Positions 7,971 through 17,293 are shown, counted from the first letter of the stretch. The stretch is DNA of 64,000 bases from Haloprofundus halobius (GCF_020097835.1 NZ_CP083666.1:1302001-1366000); one strand, 5' to 3'. Notes: generated by a model from the letters alone, not told the origin. A program made the numbers and translations.

Positions 7971-8627
7971 GTGAGATACGTGAGTGTACGCAGTAAGACA
8001 GTCGAAGCGAAACGAACGGAGAGATGGGTCAGAACCGCCGGTATCGGGGCGATGGTCGGCGGCGGCGCGGTGTTGGCGGGGACGATACTCGACAACGTCA
8101 CCGCGTTCACCGAGACGCCCGCCACGGCCGAATACGTGGCTACGTGGTCGATGCTCACCATCGGCGCGCTGTTGCTCCTCGTCGGAGCCGCAGCACTCTA
8201 CACGCGCTACGGTGACATCTACGGCCGCCTCGGCCTCGCGGGAACGGTCATCGCCGGTCTCGGGTTCCTCTCGATGACCGTCGGTGGGCTCTGGAGCACT
8301 CTCTACACCGGCCCGGCCGGTGAAGCGACGCAGAGCGGTGGACTTGTGTTCTTCGGCCTCTTGGTGGCCGTACTCGGGTCGCTCGTGTTCGCGATTGCTC
8401 TGCGACGAGCCGGTCTCGCGGGGCGCGCCGCCGCGCTCCTGATAGTCGCTCCGGTCGTCCTCGTCGCGACGTTCGTCGTCGGTGAGACGCTCACCGCGCT
8501 CTCGGGGTTCGACGTGATGTGGCTGCTGTTCCTCGTCACGTTCTGTACGGGGTGGGTAGCGCTCGGCGACGCGATTCGGTACACCTCCGACTCGGCCCTC
8601 GAGGAGACTGCGACGCCCGCCGCCTGA
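7971..8627 (+). CDS. six-helix integral membrane protein
   Basis: The 218-residue protein has a short positive N-terminus and about six hydrophobic segments (near 25-45, 58-78, 87-107, 122-142, 150-170 and 178-198). Small loops contain LYTRYGDIYGRLGLAG and a C-terminal cytoplasmic tail (DSALEETATPAA). No transporter or enzyme motif is visible. GTG at 7971 is taken as start; a second GTG nine bases on is possible. The arrangement is reminiscent of DUF998-type or other small haloarchaeal membrane families, but I do not assign it. Confidence 0.75.
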   Translation: MRYVSVRSKTVEAKRTERWVRTAGIGAMVGGGAVLAGTILDNVTAFTETPATAEYVATWSMLTIGALLLLVGAAALYTRYGDIYGRLGLAGTVIAGLGFLSMTVGGLWSTLYTGPAGEATQSGGLVFFGLLVAVLGSLVFAIALRRAGLAGRAAALLIVAPVVLVATFVVGETLTALSGFDVMWLLFLVTFCTGWVALGDAIRYTSDSALEETATPAA

Positions 8628-8730
8628 CGCCGCGAGCGTCTCCGGATTCGGCCACGTTTGTACAGCAGTACCGGACTGTCGTGTTTCCAGACCAACTGTT
8701 ATTTCCCATTCCTCACGGTAGCAACTGGCA

Positions 8731-8865
8731 ATGATCGTTCGATGTTCCGACTGCAAGAACCGCTTCGAGGTACCCGAGTACGTTAGCGCGGACGTTCGAT
8801 GCCCGAAATGTAACCACCACTTCCGACCCGGTCGGTTGACCGGACGACCCGAACGGTTCGTCTGA
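8731..8865 (+). CDS. 44-aa zinc-ribbon protein
   Basis: The gene encodes MIVRCSDCKNRFEVPEY followed by a second knuckle CPKC. Cysteines at 5, 8, 24 and 27 form a classic rubredoxin/MJ0042-like zinc ribbon, with a short basic tail. A TATA-like ACTGTTATTTC (about 8695-8706) lies 30 bases before the ATG, consistent with a leaderless mRNA. It is likely a regulatory or chaperone-type zinc finger; the partner is unknown. It is only 100 bases after the six-helix protein and just under 900 bases from the stop of the other 44-aa zinc protein. Confidence 0.75.
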   Translation: MIVRCSDCKNRFEVPEYVSADVRCPKCNHHFRPGRLTGRPERFV

Positions 8866-8967
8866 CCGACGACGTATCTCGCACACGGCAACAGTCTCGC
8901 CCCCGCTCGTCGGGAGTTCGCTCTCGAACAGTTTCGCTTCACCGCTCCGCTTCCCACTCGGTTCGTG

Positions 8968-8973
8968 AAAAAA
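8968..8973 (-). terminator. oligo-T terminator of the AhpD-like gene
   Basis: On the minus strand a T6 run lies about 18 bases beyond the stop codon at 8992-8994, with no minus-strand gene close beyond it. Confidence 0.5.
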
Positions 8974-8991
8974 GACCGTGGTGAAGCCGAC

Positions 8992-9396
8992 TCAGTCGGC
9001 GCCGGCCGCTTCCGCCCCCTGTTCTTCGATGTAGTCGACGATTTCGCTCGTCTCCGCTCTGAACTCGTCGAGGTCGACCTCCGCACCGTGAAGGATCGTC
9101 GAGAAGTATCGAACGTTGGCGGCGACGTTGACGGCCTCGCTGCGACCCGTCTCGTCGACTCCCTCCAATCGCGCCTCCTCCCCGTGGAAGTGGATGCAGT
9201 ACGGACAGTTCATCGCCGCCGCGGCCCCGAGTGCGACGAGCGCCTTCTCCCGGTTCGGTAGTTCCGTCTCGCCGAGTTCGAGGTCACGGACGACTCCCCA
9301 ACTGTGGTCGGCAGCAGGCTCTGAGAGCGCGTCGAGCCAACTGGGTACCTGCCCGAGATACGCTTCTATCTCCGCTCGCGTCTGGTCTGATACCAT
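8992..9396 (-). CDS. carboxymuconolactone decarboxylase/AhpD-like protein
   Basis: This 134-residue all-helical AhpD-like protein has the redox motif NCPYCIHFH (Cys64, Cys67, His71), as in alkylhydroperoxidase D. Such proteins reduce peroxides using the CxxC pair, often fed by lipoyl or thiol donors. The longer frame starts at 9489, but the ATG at 9396 has a strong Shine-Dalgarno sequence (GGAGGAGACA-ATG), unusual in this largely leaderless organism, which fixes the start. It stands alone with a T6 terminator. A second, larger AhpD-like gene is at 58411. Confidence 0.88.
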   Translation of the reverse strand: MVSDQTRAEIEAYLGQVPSWLDALSEPAADHSWGVVRDLELGETELPNREKALVALGAAAAMNCPYCIHFHGEEARLEGVDETGRSEAVNVAANVRYFSTILHGAEVDLDEFRAETSEIVDYIEEQGAEAAGAD

Positions 9397-9674
9397 TGTC
9401 TCCTCCGGATTTCGTGAACGCCATCGTGGACCCGCCGAGTCGGTTCCGTCGAACGCGTCGAAATCCAGACGGATGTCGGGTGGTAACACCCTTCACACTT
9501 TCCGATACTGTCGGAGACGAGGTTCAGTAGCGTTAGCAGATCGACCGTCGGATGTAACGAGAGTCTGTCACGTCACTCGATCGTCACCGGAGGGACGCCT
9601 CGTTCGACGACAACTCCGGTAATGCGGACGTGATCGGACGACCCAGCGTGGTCGAACGGTCCGGCGTGTCCGCC

Positions 9675-10646
9675 TCAGAACAGCGCGTCCGATTCAGGGA
9701 GAATCTTGGCGGGGCCGCCGACCTCCCACACCATCGTCTCGACGCCGCAGTCCGAAATCGCCCGCTCGACTTCGTCGGCGTAGTCGGCTTTCGTGTTCAC
9801 GTAGACGCTCGCGCCGGTGTCCGTCGAGAAGTACACCGGCACGCCCTCGTCGCGGAGTTCGCGGACGGCGTTGAAGATGGCGATGGTCTCCGGTTGCCAG
9901 TACACCCACCCCGAGGGACCGGTCATCGTCGTCGCCGTCAGCGACAGCGAGTCGTGCTCGGCCAACTCGAACGTTCGGTCGAAGTCGGCAGCGCGGAGCG
10001 CGTCGCGCATCTCGGCGATTTGGCCGTGGATGTGCGCCATCCGTGCCTGGAACATGTGGCTCTCGGCGGCCTCCTCGTGGGCCTGCTCGGTCTCTTTGTA
10101 CGCGGGCACCAGTCCCGCGACGATGCGGAGGTCGTCTTCCAACTCGGTTTCGATGCGCTCGGAGCGGCAGTCGTCGTCGTTCAGTCCGGTGTAGAGCTGT
10201 GAGAACGCGCCCGTGACGGCGCGAGCAGCCGAAGAGGAGCCGCGGCGGGCGATAGTCGAGATTTCCGGGCGCGTCAGGTCGAGACCCGCGGCCTCCGAGA
10301 GCGCCATCGCGGCGGCGGCGAAACCAGAGGAAGAGGAACCGAACCCGACGTTCGAGGGGAAGTTGTTCTCGCTCTCGAAGCGCACGGCGTAGTCGATGCC
10401 TGCCAACTCGCGGGTGTGGTCGACGACGGCCTGAATTCGCTCTGCGCCGCGGCCCTCGACCGCCTCGCCGTCGATGAGAAAGATGTCCTCGTCGGCGTCG
10501 GGGTCGAACTCGACGGTCGTGGTCGTGGACGAGGGCGCGGTGCAGACGCTGATACTGTCGTGGTACGGCAGTCGGAGTTTCGGGTCGCGCATCCCGTGGT
10601 ACTTCACGAGACCTTGAATCGGGTGTGCTCGCGCGGTGGCTTTCAT
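9675..10646 (-). CDS. mvaD: phosphomevalonate decarboxylase (mevalonate pathway)
   Basis: This 323-residue GHMP-kinase-fold decarboxylase makes isopentenyl phosphate from mevalonate 5-phosphate. The Haloferax volcanii homologue was shown to act on the monophosphate, which is then phosphorylated by isopentenyl phosphate kinase; I assign the same role here by family. Motifs are ALIQGLVKYHG-type N-terminus (HPIQGLVKYHGMRD, 8-21), the glycine/serine ATP loop FPSNVGFGSSSSG (about 97-109) and a catalytic Asp in YFSTDTGAS. It supplies C5 units for archaeal lipids and for the squalene/phytoene synthase encoded just upstream. Confidence 0.92.
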   Translation of the reverse strand: MKATARAHPIQGLVKYHGMRDPKLRLPYHDSISVCTAPSSTTTTVEFDPDADEDIFLIDGEAVEGRGAERIQAVVDHTRELAGIDYAVRFESENNFPSNVGFGSSSSGFAAAAMALSEAAGLDLTRPEISTIARRGSSSAARAVTGAFSQLYTGLNDDDCRSERIETELEDDLRIVAGLVPAYKETEQAHEEAAESHMFQARMAHIHGQIAEMRDALRAADFDRTFELAEHDSLSLTATTMTGPSGWVYWQPETIAIFNAVRELRDEGVPVYFSTDTGASVYVNTKADYADEVERAISDCGVETMVWEVGGPAKILPESDALF

Positions 10647-10748
10647 GCCAGAAGGCGTGCGCGACTGCAGGTTAAACGTCCCGGAAGTCGCCCGCGTCGA
10701 AGCGTGCGTTCGGCGTACCAGCGGTCGGTCCGTCTGCGAGGCGACGCG

Positions 10749-11825
10749 TCAGTCCGCTTGCTGGGCGACCCGGTGGTACGGCGCTCGCGAGATGGCCTCG
10801 CGGAGTTCGGCCAGCGAGTGCCGCCCCTCGTTCGTCATCGCGCCGACGACGGCGAACACCTCCTGTCGAGAGACTTTCACGCCGTGGCTGGTGAGCGCGT
10901 CCTCGGGGTTCGCCGAGAGTTCGCGGAGCGTCCCGACGGCGAGGAGGAACGGAATCGCCCACGCGGCGAGGGTGTTGCCGTCGGTGGTCGGCACCGTTTC
11001 GAGGTACGTCTGCGCGTCGTCGAGGAACGTCCGAGCGTGCGAGGCCGTCCGGCGGACGACGTTCGTCGCGCCCGCCTTGTTCGCGGGGTCGACGACCTCG
11101 TCTTGGGGGACACCTTCGTCTTCGAGCCACTCGGCCGGGAGGTAGACGTTGTTCTCCTCGGTGTAGTCGTCGTAGACGTCCTTGGAGATGTTGACCAGTT
11201 GGAGGAGGAGGCCGAACTCCTCGGCGGTGTTGTAGAGGCGCTTGCGGCGCTCGGAGTCGATGTCGCCGCGAGTGACGAGGTTGGTGATGAGATTTCCGAC
11301 GGTTCCGGCGGCGTAGTAGCAGTACTCTTCGAGTTCCTCGCGCGACTGGATGCGGAGGCCGTCCGTATCGGCGTAGCGCTCGACGAACATCGCCATCCCC
11401 TGGACGAGTTCGCGGGCCGGCGGCGTCACGGCGTTCCGAACGTCGTCGGGAAGCGACTCGAACGTCGCGAATACGCGCGGCGACTCGGCGACGACCTCCC
11501 AATCGTCGTTTCGAGCCTCGGGCGCGGGTACCCACGAAGCGACTGCCTCGGCGAACTGTTCGATACTCGTCTCGTCTGCAGGGTCGAGCACCGCGTCGTA
11601 CAGGCGGAGCAAGCGTGCTTGCTCGTCGGCAGGGATGTGCTCGGCGTCTTCGACGGTATCGGCGATACGGCAGACGAGGTAGCCGAGACAGATGTACGAT
11701 GACATCGGCTCGTCGAGGACGCGCACGGTGAGTGCGAACGTCCTCGAAACGCCTTGGACGGCGTCGTGACACCACTGCAAGTCTGCGTCGTTCCCGGGCG
11801 GTCGGGCATCTGCGTCTTCAGGCAT
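10749..11825 (-). CDS. squalene/phytoene synthase family protein (probable farnesyl-diphosphate farnesyltransferase)
   Basis: The 358-residue trans-isoprenyl synthase has the two Mg-diphosphate motifs DTVED (in CRIADTVEDAEH, about 52-64) and DVYDDYTEEN (about 215-224), plus the active-site segment SRTFALTV near 27-34. The DVYDDY and YCYYAAGTVGNLI blocks fit squalene synthase better than CrtB phytoene synthase, but both give head-to-head condensation products. Squalene feeds menaquinone-rich haloarchaeal membranes; phytoene feeds bacterioruberin. It is co-directional with mvaD, with a gap of about 100 bases. Confidence 0.88.
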   Translation of the reverse strand: MPEDADARPPGNDADLQWCHDAVQGVSRTFALTVRVLDEPMSSYICLGYLVCRIADTVEDAEHIPADEQARLLRLYDAVLDPADETSIEQFAEAVASWVPAPEARNDDWEVVAESPRVFATFESLPDDVRNAVTPPARELVQGMAMFVERYADTDGLRIQSREELEEYCYYAAGTVGNLITNLVTRGDIDSERRKRLYNTAEEFGLLLQLVNISKDVYDDYTEENNVYLPAEWLEDEGVPQDEVVDPANKAGATNVVRRTASHARTFLDDAQTYLETVPTTDGNTLAAWAIPFLLAVGTLRELSANPEDALTSHGVKVSRQEVFAVVGAMTNEGRHSLAELREAISRAPYHRVAQQAD

Positions 11826-11854
11826 CCGAAGTATCCCTGCTTACGGAAGGAGAC

Positions 11855-11862
11855 ATAAAAAG
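11855..11862 (-). promoter_or_regulatory. TATA box of the squalene/phytoene synthase gene
   Basis: It reads CTTTTTAT on the minus strand, about 31-33 bases before the ATG at 11825. It lies in the divergent region shared with the acyl-CoA dehydrogenase gene. Confidence 0.5.
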
Positions 11863-11944
11863 CCTCGTGGCAACTCCCCGCGTTTCGTCGTCCTCGCGTC
11901 CTGCACCCGGAAAACCTAAACGGAAGACGGTGAAAGACCGGAGT

Positions 11945-13087
11945 ATGGACTTCCAGCTCTCCGCGGAGCAGAAGCAGATTCGCGACATGGTCGCGGAGTT
12001 CGTCGACGAGGAGATTCGGCCCGTCGCCGCCGACATCGACGAGAGCGACGAGTTCCCCGCCGACCTCGTCTCCGAGATGGCCGAACTCGGGTTGATGGGG
12101 ATGCCGTTCCCCGAGGAGTACGGCGGTGCGGGTCTCGATTACCACTCCTACGCCATCGGCCTCGAAGAGATCTCGCGCGGCAGCGGCGGCCTGGGAACCG
12201 TCGTCGCCGCCCACACCAGCCTCGCGGGCAACATGGTGTACGCCTTCGGCGACGAGGACCAGAAGCAGGAGTACCTCACGCCGCTGAACACCGGCGAGGA
12301 CATCGGCGCGTTCGCGCTCTCGGAGGCGGGCGCGGGCAGCGACGTCCCCTCGATGACGACGACGGCCGAAAAGGACGGCGACGAGTACGTCGTCGACGGC
12401 GGCAAACTGTGGATCTCGAACGGCTCGGTCGCCGACACGGTCACCCTCTTCGCGAAGACCGACCCCGACGCCGGAAACAAGGGTATTAGCTCCTTCATCG
12501 TCCGCCCCGAGGAGGACGACGGTTTCGTCGTCGAAGGCACCGAGCACAAACTCGGCGACAAGGGCTGTCCGACCGCCGAACTCCGCTTCGACGGGATGCG
12601 CATCCCCGAGGACCGCCTGCTCGGCGAGGAGGGCGACGGCTTCGTTCACGCGCTGAAGACGCTCAACGGCGGGCGCATCACCATCGCCGCGCGCTCCGTC
12701 GGCATCGCCCGCGCCGCACTGGACGACGCGCTCCAGTACTCGCAGGAGCGCGAGCAGTTCGACCAGCCCATCTCCGGCTTCCAGTCCATCCAGCACAAAC
12801 TGGCCGACATGGACACGAAGGTGCAGGCCGCCAAGCTCCTCATGCACCGAGCGGCGGACAAGAAGATTCGCGGCGAGGACTTCATCAAGGAGGCCGCGCA
12901 GGCGAAACTGTACGCCAGCGAGATCAGCCGCGAGGTGGCAAACGAGGGAATCCAGATTCACGGCGGCTACGGCTACACGACGGATTTCGCCGTTGAGCGC
13001 TACTACCGGGACGCGAAACTCAACGAGATTTACGAGGGCACGAGCGAGATTCTGCGCAACACCATCGCCGCGCAGTTGCTCGACTGA
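11945..13087 (+). CDS. acyl-CoA dehydrogenase
   Basis: The 380-residue FAD enzyme of fatty-acid or branched-acyl-CoA oxidation has the standard three-part build: N-terminal helices, a middle beta domain (FALSEAGAGSDVPSM, then DGGKLWISNG) and C-terminal helices. The predicted catalytic base is Glu364 in IYEGTSEI, the position used by short-chain and glutaryl-type enzymes. GGYGYTTDFAVERYYRDAK is the family C-terminal signature. The start at ATG 11945 aligns with the family, although the frame is open to 11732. A second enzyme of equal length is at 47417. Confidence 0.93.
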   Translation: MDFQLSAEQKQIRDMVAEFVDEEIRPVAADIDESDEFPADLVSEMAELGLMGMPFPEEYGGAGLDYHSYAIGLEEISRGSGGLGTVVAAHTSLAGNMVYAFGDEDQKQEYLTPLNTGEDIGAFALSEAGAGSDVPSMTTTAEKDGDEYVVDGGKLWISNGSVADTVTLFAKTDPDAGNKGISSFIVRPEEDDGFVVEGTEHKLGDKGCPTAELRFDGMRIPEDRLLGEEGDGFVHALKTLNGGRITIAARSVGIARAALDDALQYSQEREQFDQPISGFQSIQHKLADMDTKVQAAKLLMHRAADKKIRGEDFIKEAAQAKLYASEISREVANEGIQIHGGYGYTTDFAVERYYRDAKLNEIYEGTSEILRNTIAAQLLD

Positions 13088-13171
13088 CGTTCGACGTCCG
13101 AGACACTCGTTTCTCCTTCTCTTACCGTCGTCCGTGACGCTACCTGTCGGTTGACTTTCTACCAATTAGCT

Positions 13172-13183
13172 GATAATATTTTT
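13172..13183 (+). promoter_or_regulatory. probable promoter box upstream of the coxA transcription unit
   Basis: GATAATATTTTT is the most AT-rich stretch of the intergenic region and lies about 90 bases before the mini-ORF that precedes coxA. The transcript would thus carry a 5' leader, unlike most genes in the window. Confidence 0.4.
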
Positions 13184-13267
13184 CGCAACCCGTTCTGAAA
13201 CCACCCTGAAGAGCCCGACACCGACCCGTGCGACCGAACACGCGGCGAGGGGGACGTGGAGCCGACA

Positions 13268-13396
13268 ATGGATGTAGAAACCAGACCAACTGACACCGGA
13301 GACGGCCGAGCGAGGACGCACAGCTACGCGGTCGACCGCGGACACGGCCGTGTCGATGACTTCGTCGTGCGCTACAACTGGGCTGGTCCGCCGTGA
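13268..13396 (+). CDS. 42-aa mini-ORF translationally coupled to coxA
   Basis: The short acidic/basic peptide (begins MDVETRPTDTG, ends VVRYNWAGPP) starts at an ATG with GGAG six bases upstream. Its TGA overlaps the GTG start of coxA in GTGA. It has no membrane segment or cysteine. It could be a coupling leader peptide or a small oxidase-associated subunit. I do not recognise the family. An equivalent arrangement precedes nuoCD at 15474. Confidence 0.5.
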   Translation: MDVETRPTDTGDGRARTHSYAVDRGHGRVDDFVVRYNWAGPP

Positions 13397-15198
13397 ACGT
13401 CGTCGCAGACCGACTCGTCCTCCAGCTCGGGTTCAACGCCCAACTGCTGTTGACAGTTTTGATGGGGCTGTTCCTCGTCGGCGTCGCGCTCTGGTTGACG
13501 CGCGTCGGGAGTTGGCGACAGACGACGCCGCTCGGTGTCGGAAGCGGAGAGACTGCGGAGCGACGCGAACGCGTCCACGCGGAGAAGCCGGGCGGACTCC
13601 TCCGGTGGCTGACAACCGTCGACCACAAGGACATCGGTATCCTCTACGGCGTCTTCTCGACAGTAGCGCTGTTCTGGGCTGGGACAGCTATCATGCTGAT
13701 GCGCGCGGAGCTGTTCACGCCCGAGACCGTGCTCCTCGAACCGGCGCTGTACAACGGGTTTTTGACGACGCACGGCATCACGATGCTGTTTCTGGTCGCG
13801 ACGCCGGGTATCGCGGCCTTCGCGAACTACTTCATCCCGCTTCTCATCGAGGCCAACGACATGGCGTTCCCGCGCATCAACGCCATCGCCTTCTGGTTGT
13901 TGCCGCCCGCCGCGCTGCTCATCTGGAGCGGGGTGTTGCTCGTCCCCTTCGGATTCGACCCGGCGCAGACGGGGTGGACGCTGTACCCGCCGCTGTCGGT
14001 GACCGAGTCGGCAATCAGTATCAACCTCATCCTGCTCGGTCTGCACCTCTCGGGCGTCTCCACGACGATGGGGGCGATAAACTTCATCGTGACCATCATC
14101 GCCGAGCGCGGCGAGGGCGTGACGTGGGCGAACCTCGACATCATCTCGTGGACCGTCCTCACGCAGTCGGGGCTCATTCTCTTCGCCTTCCCGACGCTCG
14201 GGAGCGCGCTGCTCATGTTGCTCTTCGACCGGAACTTCGGCACGACGTTCTTCGCCGCGGGCGAGGGCGGCGGCCCCATCCTCTGGCAGCACCTGTTCTG
14301 GTTCTTCGGTCACCCCGAAGTGTACATCATCGTCCTGCCGCCGATGGGGATCATCAGCTACGTCCTCCCGCGCTTCGCGGGCCGGCGGCTGTTCGGCTTC
14401 AAGTTCGTCGTCTACTCGACGCTCGCCATCGGCGTGCTCTCGTTCGGCGTCTGGGCGCACCACATGTTCTCGACCGGGATGGACCCGCGTCTCCGCGCCT
14501 CGTTCATGTCCGTCTCGCTCGCTATCGCCATTCCGAGCGCCGTCAAGACGTTCAACTGGATGGCGACGATGTGGAACGGTAGTCTCCGACTGACGACGCC
14601 GATGCTGTTCTGTGTCGGGTTCGTCTCGAACTTCATCATCGGGGGCGTCACCGGCGTCTTTCTCGCCTCTATCCCCGTCGACCTCGTGCTGCACGACACC
14701 CACTACGTCGTCGGTCACTTCCACTACATCGTCGCGGGCGCGATTCTGTTCGCGCTCATGGCGCGAACGTACTACTGGTTCCCGCTCGTCACCGGGCGGA
14801 TGTACCAACGCAAACTCGGCAAGTGGCACTTCTGGCTGTCGATGGTCGGCGTCAACGTGACGTTCCTGTCGCTCATTCTGCTCGGCTACGGCGGTATGCC
14901 GCGCCGCTACGCGACGTACCTGCCGCAGTTCGCCACGCTCAATCAGGTCGCGACGCTCGGCGCGTTCCTGCTCGGACTCGGTCAGGTCATCTGGCTCGTG
15001 AACATGATTCAGTCGCGGTACGAAGGACCCATCGTCGGCGACGACCCGTGGGACATCGAACCGCAGGGGCTCCTGTCGCGCGAGTGGGTCTGGCGACGCG
15101 AGCGACGCGGACCGATAACCGCCGACGGCGGCGACCCGGAAGGCAAGAATTCGACGCCTGTAGAGGGGACTGACATCGACCAACCGGAGGACTCGTAG
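13393..15198 (+). CDS. coxA: heme-copper oxidase subunit I (cytochrome c oxidase-type, A1-like)
   Basis: The 601-residue terminal oxidase core has about 13 membrane segments. Heme and copper ligands are visible: His127 in LTTHGITM (low-spin heme), His307 with Tyr311 in FGHPEVYI (CuB and its cross-linked Tyr, the A1-type Glu309 included), His356-His357 in WAHHMFS (CuB), and HDTHYVVGHFHYIVAG (434-449; heme a3 and low-spin heme histidines). An extra N-terminal helix (12-35) precedes the conserved TTVDHKDIGILY. GTG start overlaps the mini-ORF stop. No subunit II, III or heme-A synthesis gene is nearby, which is odd. Confidence 0.93.
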   Translation: MNVVADRLVLQLGFNAQLLLTVLMGLFLVGVALWLTRVGSWRQTTPLGVGSGETAERRERVHAEKPGGLLRWLTTVDHKDIGILYGVFSTVALFWAGTAIMLMRAELFTPETVLLEPALYNGFLTTHGITMLFLVATPGIAAFANYFIPLLIEANDMAFPRINAIAFWLLPPAALLIWSGVLLVPFGFDPAQTGWTLYPPLSVTESAISINLILLGLHLSGVSTTMGAINFIVTIIAERGEGVTWANLDIISWTVLTQSGLILFAFPTLGSALLMLLFDRNFGTTFFAAGEGGGPILWQHLFWFFGHPEVYIIVLPPMGIISYVLPRFAGRRLFGFKFVVYSTLAIGVLSFGVWAHHMFSTGMDPRLRASFMSVSLAIAIPSAVKTFNWMATMWNGSLRLTTPMLFCVGFVSNFIIGGVTGVFLASIPVDLVLHDTHYVVGHFHYIVAGAILFALMARTYYWFPLVTGRMYQRKLGKWHFWLSMVGVNVTFLSLILLGYGGMPRRYATYLPQFATLNQVATLGAFLLGLGQVIWLVNMIQSRYEGPIVGDDPWDIEPQGLLSREWVWRRERRGPITADGGDPEGKNSTPVEGTDIDQPEDS

Positions 15199-15473
15199 AC
15201 GAGTGACGAAAGACGACAGTTGCCTGAGACGGTGGTTACCAGAGCGGACGACCACGGAGTAAGGCACGCTCGACGAATAACGCCTCCGTCTCCTTCTCTC
15301 GGACGAGACACTCAGACCCGTCCGTCTGTTCGCTGCTGTGGAGTTTCTCATTATTTTCTGACAATTCTTTTCAGCGGTCGCAGCGGACCCTCAGTAAGGA
15401 AACCGACGGCCCGTCAGGCGGCCCCCCGCGCTCCGGACCACCGCGACAGTCCGTCGCTACCGGGAGCTCACCG
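15199..15473 (+). other. intergenic region between coxA and the nuoCD unit
   Basis: This stretch of 275 bases holds no gene I can support. An AT-rich segment near 15348-15372 (CTCATTATTTTCTGACAATTC) is the best candidate promoter for the nuoCD unit and would leave a leader of about 100 bases before the mini-ORF at 15474, as for coxA. Confidence 0.4.
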
Positions 15474-15587
15474 ATGCTACGAGACGATCACCCCCCGACG
15501 CCGACGCGTTCGACCCCACACACCGAGAGACGAACCGCGCGAGAGAGCGGCGACGTTCCCGCGGTGAGCGGCGGTGCGTCGGCGTGA
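15474..15587 (+). CDS. 37-aa mini-ORF translationally coupled to nuoCD
   Basis: This is a Thr/Arg/Pro-rich peptide (begins [14 protein letters not shown]). The ATG has GGAG seven bases upstream. Its TGA overlaps the GTG start of nuoCD in GTGA, the same design as the mini-ORF before coxA, but the two peptides are not similar in sequence. This suggests that coupling, rather than the peptide itself, is what is conserved. The peptide may not be functional. Confidence 0.4.
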   Translation: MLRDDHPPTPTRSTPHTERRTARESGDVPAVSGGASA

Positions 15588-17266
15588 GCCTCGAAGAGTC
15601 GGAGTCACAGGGGACGACGCCCGCCGTCGAACAGACGTCCGAGGAGGAACTCGCCGACCTGCTCGGCGACCTCGTCGTCGACCGCGACGATCACAAGAAC
15701 GCCCCGGCGTTCGTCGTCCGCCCCGACACCGTCCGAGACGTCCTCTCGACACTAAAGGAGGAGGCCGGGTTCGACCACCTCTCCTGTCTCTCCGCGCAGG
15801 AGTACGACGACCGCTACGAGAGCATCTATCACCTGAAGAAGTACGCCGACCCGACCGACGAGGTGAGCGTCGTCGTGCCGACGCCGACGGAGCGGCCGGT
15901 GAGTCAGTCGGCCGAACCCGTGTTCCGGACCGCCGACTGGCACGAGCGAGAAGCGTACGACCTGGTGGGTATCGAGTACGAGGGCCACCCCGACCTCCGG
16001 CGCATCCTCCTCCCTGAGACGTGGCAAGGGCACCCCCTCTCGCTCGACTACGACCAGGACCGACCGCAGATCGTCACGCTCCGGGAGAACACGAATCCGC
16101 TTCAGGAGGACCGTCGAATCCCCGGCGAGGACGACCAGGACACCGACACGATGCTCCTGAACATCGGGCCGCACCACCCGGCGACCCACGGCGTGCTACA
16201 CCTCAACTGCATCCTCGACGGCGAGCAGGTCGCCCACGTAGACCCCGACATCGGCTACCTCCATCGCTGCGAGGAGCAGATGTGCCAGCAGGGTACCTAC
16301 CGCTACCAGATAATCCCGTACTCGGACCGCTGGGACTACACCGCGAACATCCCCAACGAGTGGGCCGTCGCGCGGGCTATCGAGGATCTGGCCGACCTCG
16401 ACGTGCCCGAGTATGCGGACGTGCTCCGGACGATGTCGGTCGAACTCGGACGGATGCTCGGTCACTTCCTCGCCGTCGGCACGTTCGCGCTCGACGTGTA
16501 CGGCGATTTTACTGCTATTTTCATGTACGCCGTCCGCGACCGCGAGAAGGTTCAGAACATCATGGAGGACCTGACGGGTCAGCGGATGATGTTCTACTAC
16601 TTCCGCTTGGGTGGTGTGGTCTGGGACCTCCCCGAACCCCGCGAGGAGTTCTTCGAGAAAGTCAGAGATTTCCTCGAAGAGTTGCCGCCGACGCTCGAAG
16701 AGTACCACGACCTCATCACCGGCAACGAGATTCTGCAGTCGCGCACCGTCGGCACCGGCGTGTTGCCCCCCGAGGTCGCCAAGAGCTACGGCGTCACCGG
16801 TCCCGTCGCCCGCGCCTCGGGCATCGACTACGACCTGCGCCGCGACGACCCCTACGGCTACTACCCGGAACTCGACTGGAACGTCTGCGTCGAGGACGGC
16901 TGCGACAACTACTCGCGGTTGCTCGTCCGCCTCCGCGAGGTCGAGGAGTCGGCGAAGATCGTCGGTCAGTGCATCGACATCCTCGAAGACTGGCCCGAGG
17001 ACGAGCGAGACATCCAGTCGAACGTGCCGCGGACGCTCCGCCCCGACGACGACACGGAGACGTACAAGGCAGTCGAAGCGGCCAAAGGCGAGATGGGTAT
17101 CTACATCCGCGCCGACGGGACGGACTCGCCCGCGCGCTTCAAGATTCGGAGTCCGTGTTTCAACAACCTCCACTCGCTGCCGGAGATGTCGAACGGCGAG
17201 TACGTCCCCGACCTCATCGCGTCGCTCGGTAGTCTCGACATCGTGCTCGGGTCGGTGGACCGCTAA
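15584..17266 (+). CDS. nuoCD: NADH:quinone oxidoreductase-like fused subunits C/D (NuoCD)
   Basis: This 560-residue fusion has a NuoC (30 kDa) domain at about 30-165, with the signature [20 protein letters not shown], and a NuoD (49 kDa) domain from about 185 to the end. NuoD quinone-site residues are present: [10 protein letters not shown], and [10 protein letters not shown] with the Tyr near the quinone head group. YFRLGG and IGYLHR are also conserved. In haloarchaeal complex I, nuoCD normally sits inside a nuo gene run; here no other nuo gene is present, so it is likely a second copy working with another module or alone with coxA. Confidence 0.9.
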   Translation: MSLEESESQGTTPAVEQTSEEELADLLGDLVVDRDDHKNAPAFVVRPDTVRDVLSTLKEEAGFDHLSCLSAQEYDDRYESIYHLKKYADPTDEVSVVVPTPTERPVSQSAEPVFRTADWHEREAYDLVGIEYEGHPDLRRILLPETWQGHPLSLDYDQDRPQIVTLRENTNPLQEDRRIPGEDDQDTDTMLLNIGPHHPATHGVLHLNCILDGEQVAHVDPDIGYLHRCEEQMCQQGTYRYQIIPYSDRWDYTANIPNEWAVARAIEDLADLDVPEYADVLRTMSVELGRMLGHFLAVGTFALDVYGDFTAIFMYAVRDREKVQNIMEDLTGQRMMFYYFRLGGVVWDLPEPREEFFEKVRDFLEELPPTLEEYHDLITGNEILQSRTVGTGVLPPEVAKSYGVTGPVARASGIDYDLRRDDPYGYYPELDWNVCVEDGCDNYSRLLVRLREVEESAKIVGQCIDILEDWPEDERDIQSNVPRTLRPDDDTETYKAVEAAKGEMGIYIRADGTDSPARFKIRSPCFNNLHSLPEMSNGEYVPDLIASLGSLDIVLGSVDR

Positions 17267-17293
17267 CGAAGGAAACGGGACGTTCGACGCCGT

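Noticed and set aside
13372-15351. 659-codon minus-strand frame opposite coxA
   Set aside because: Antisense shadow of coxA; highly charged composition unlike a real protein.
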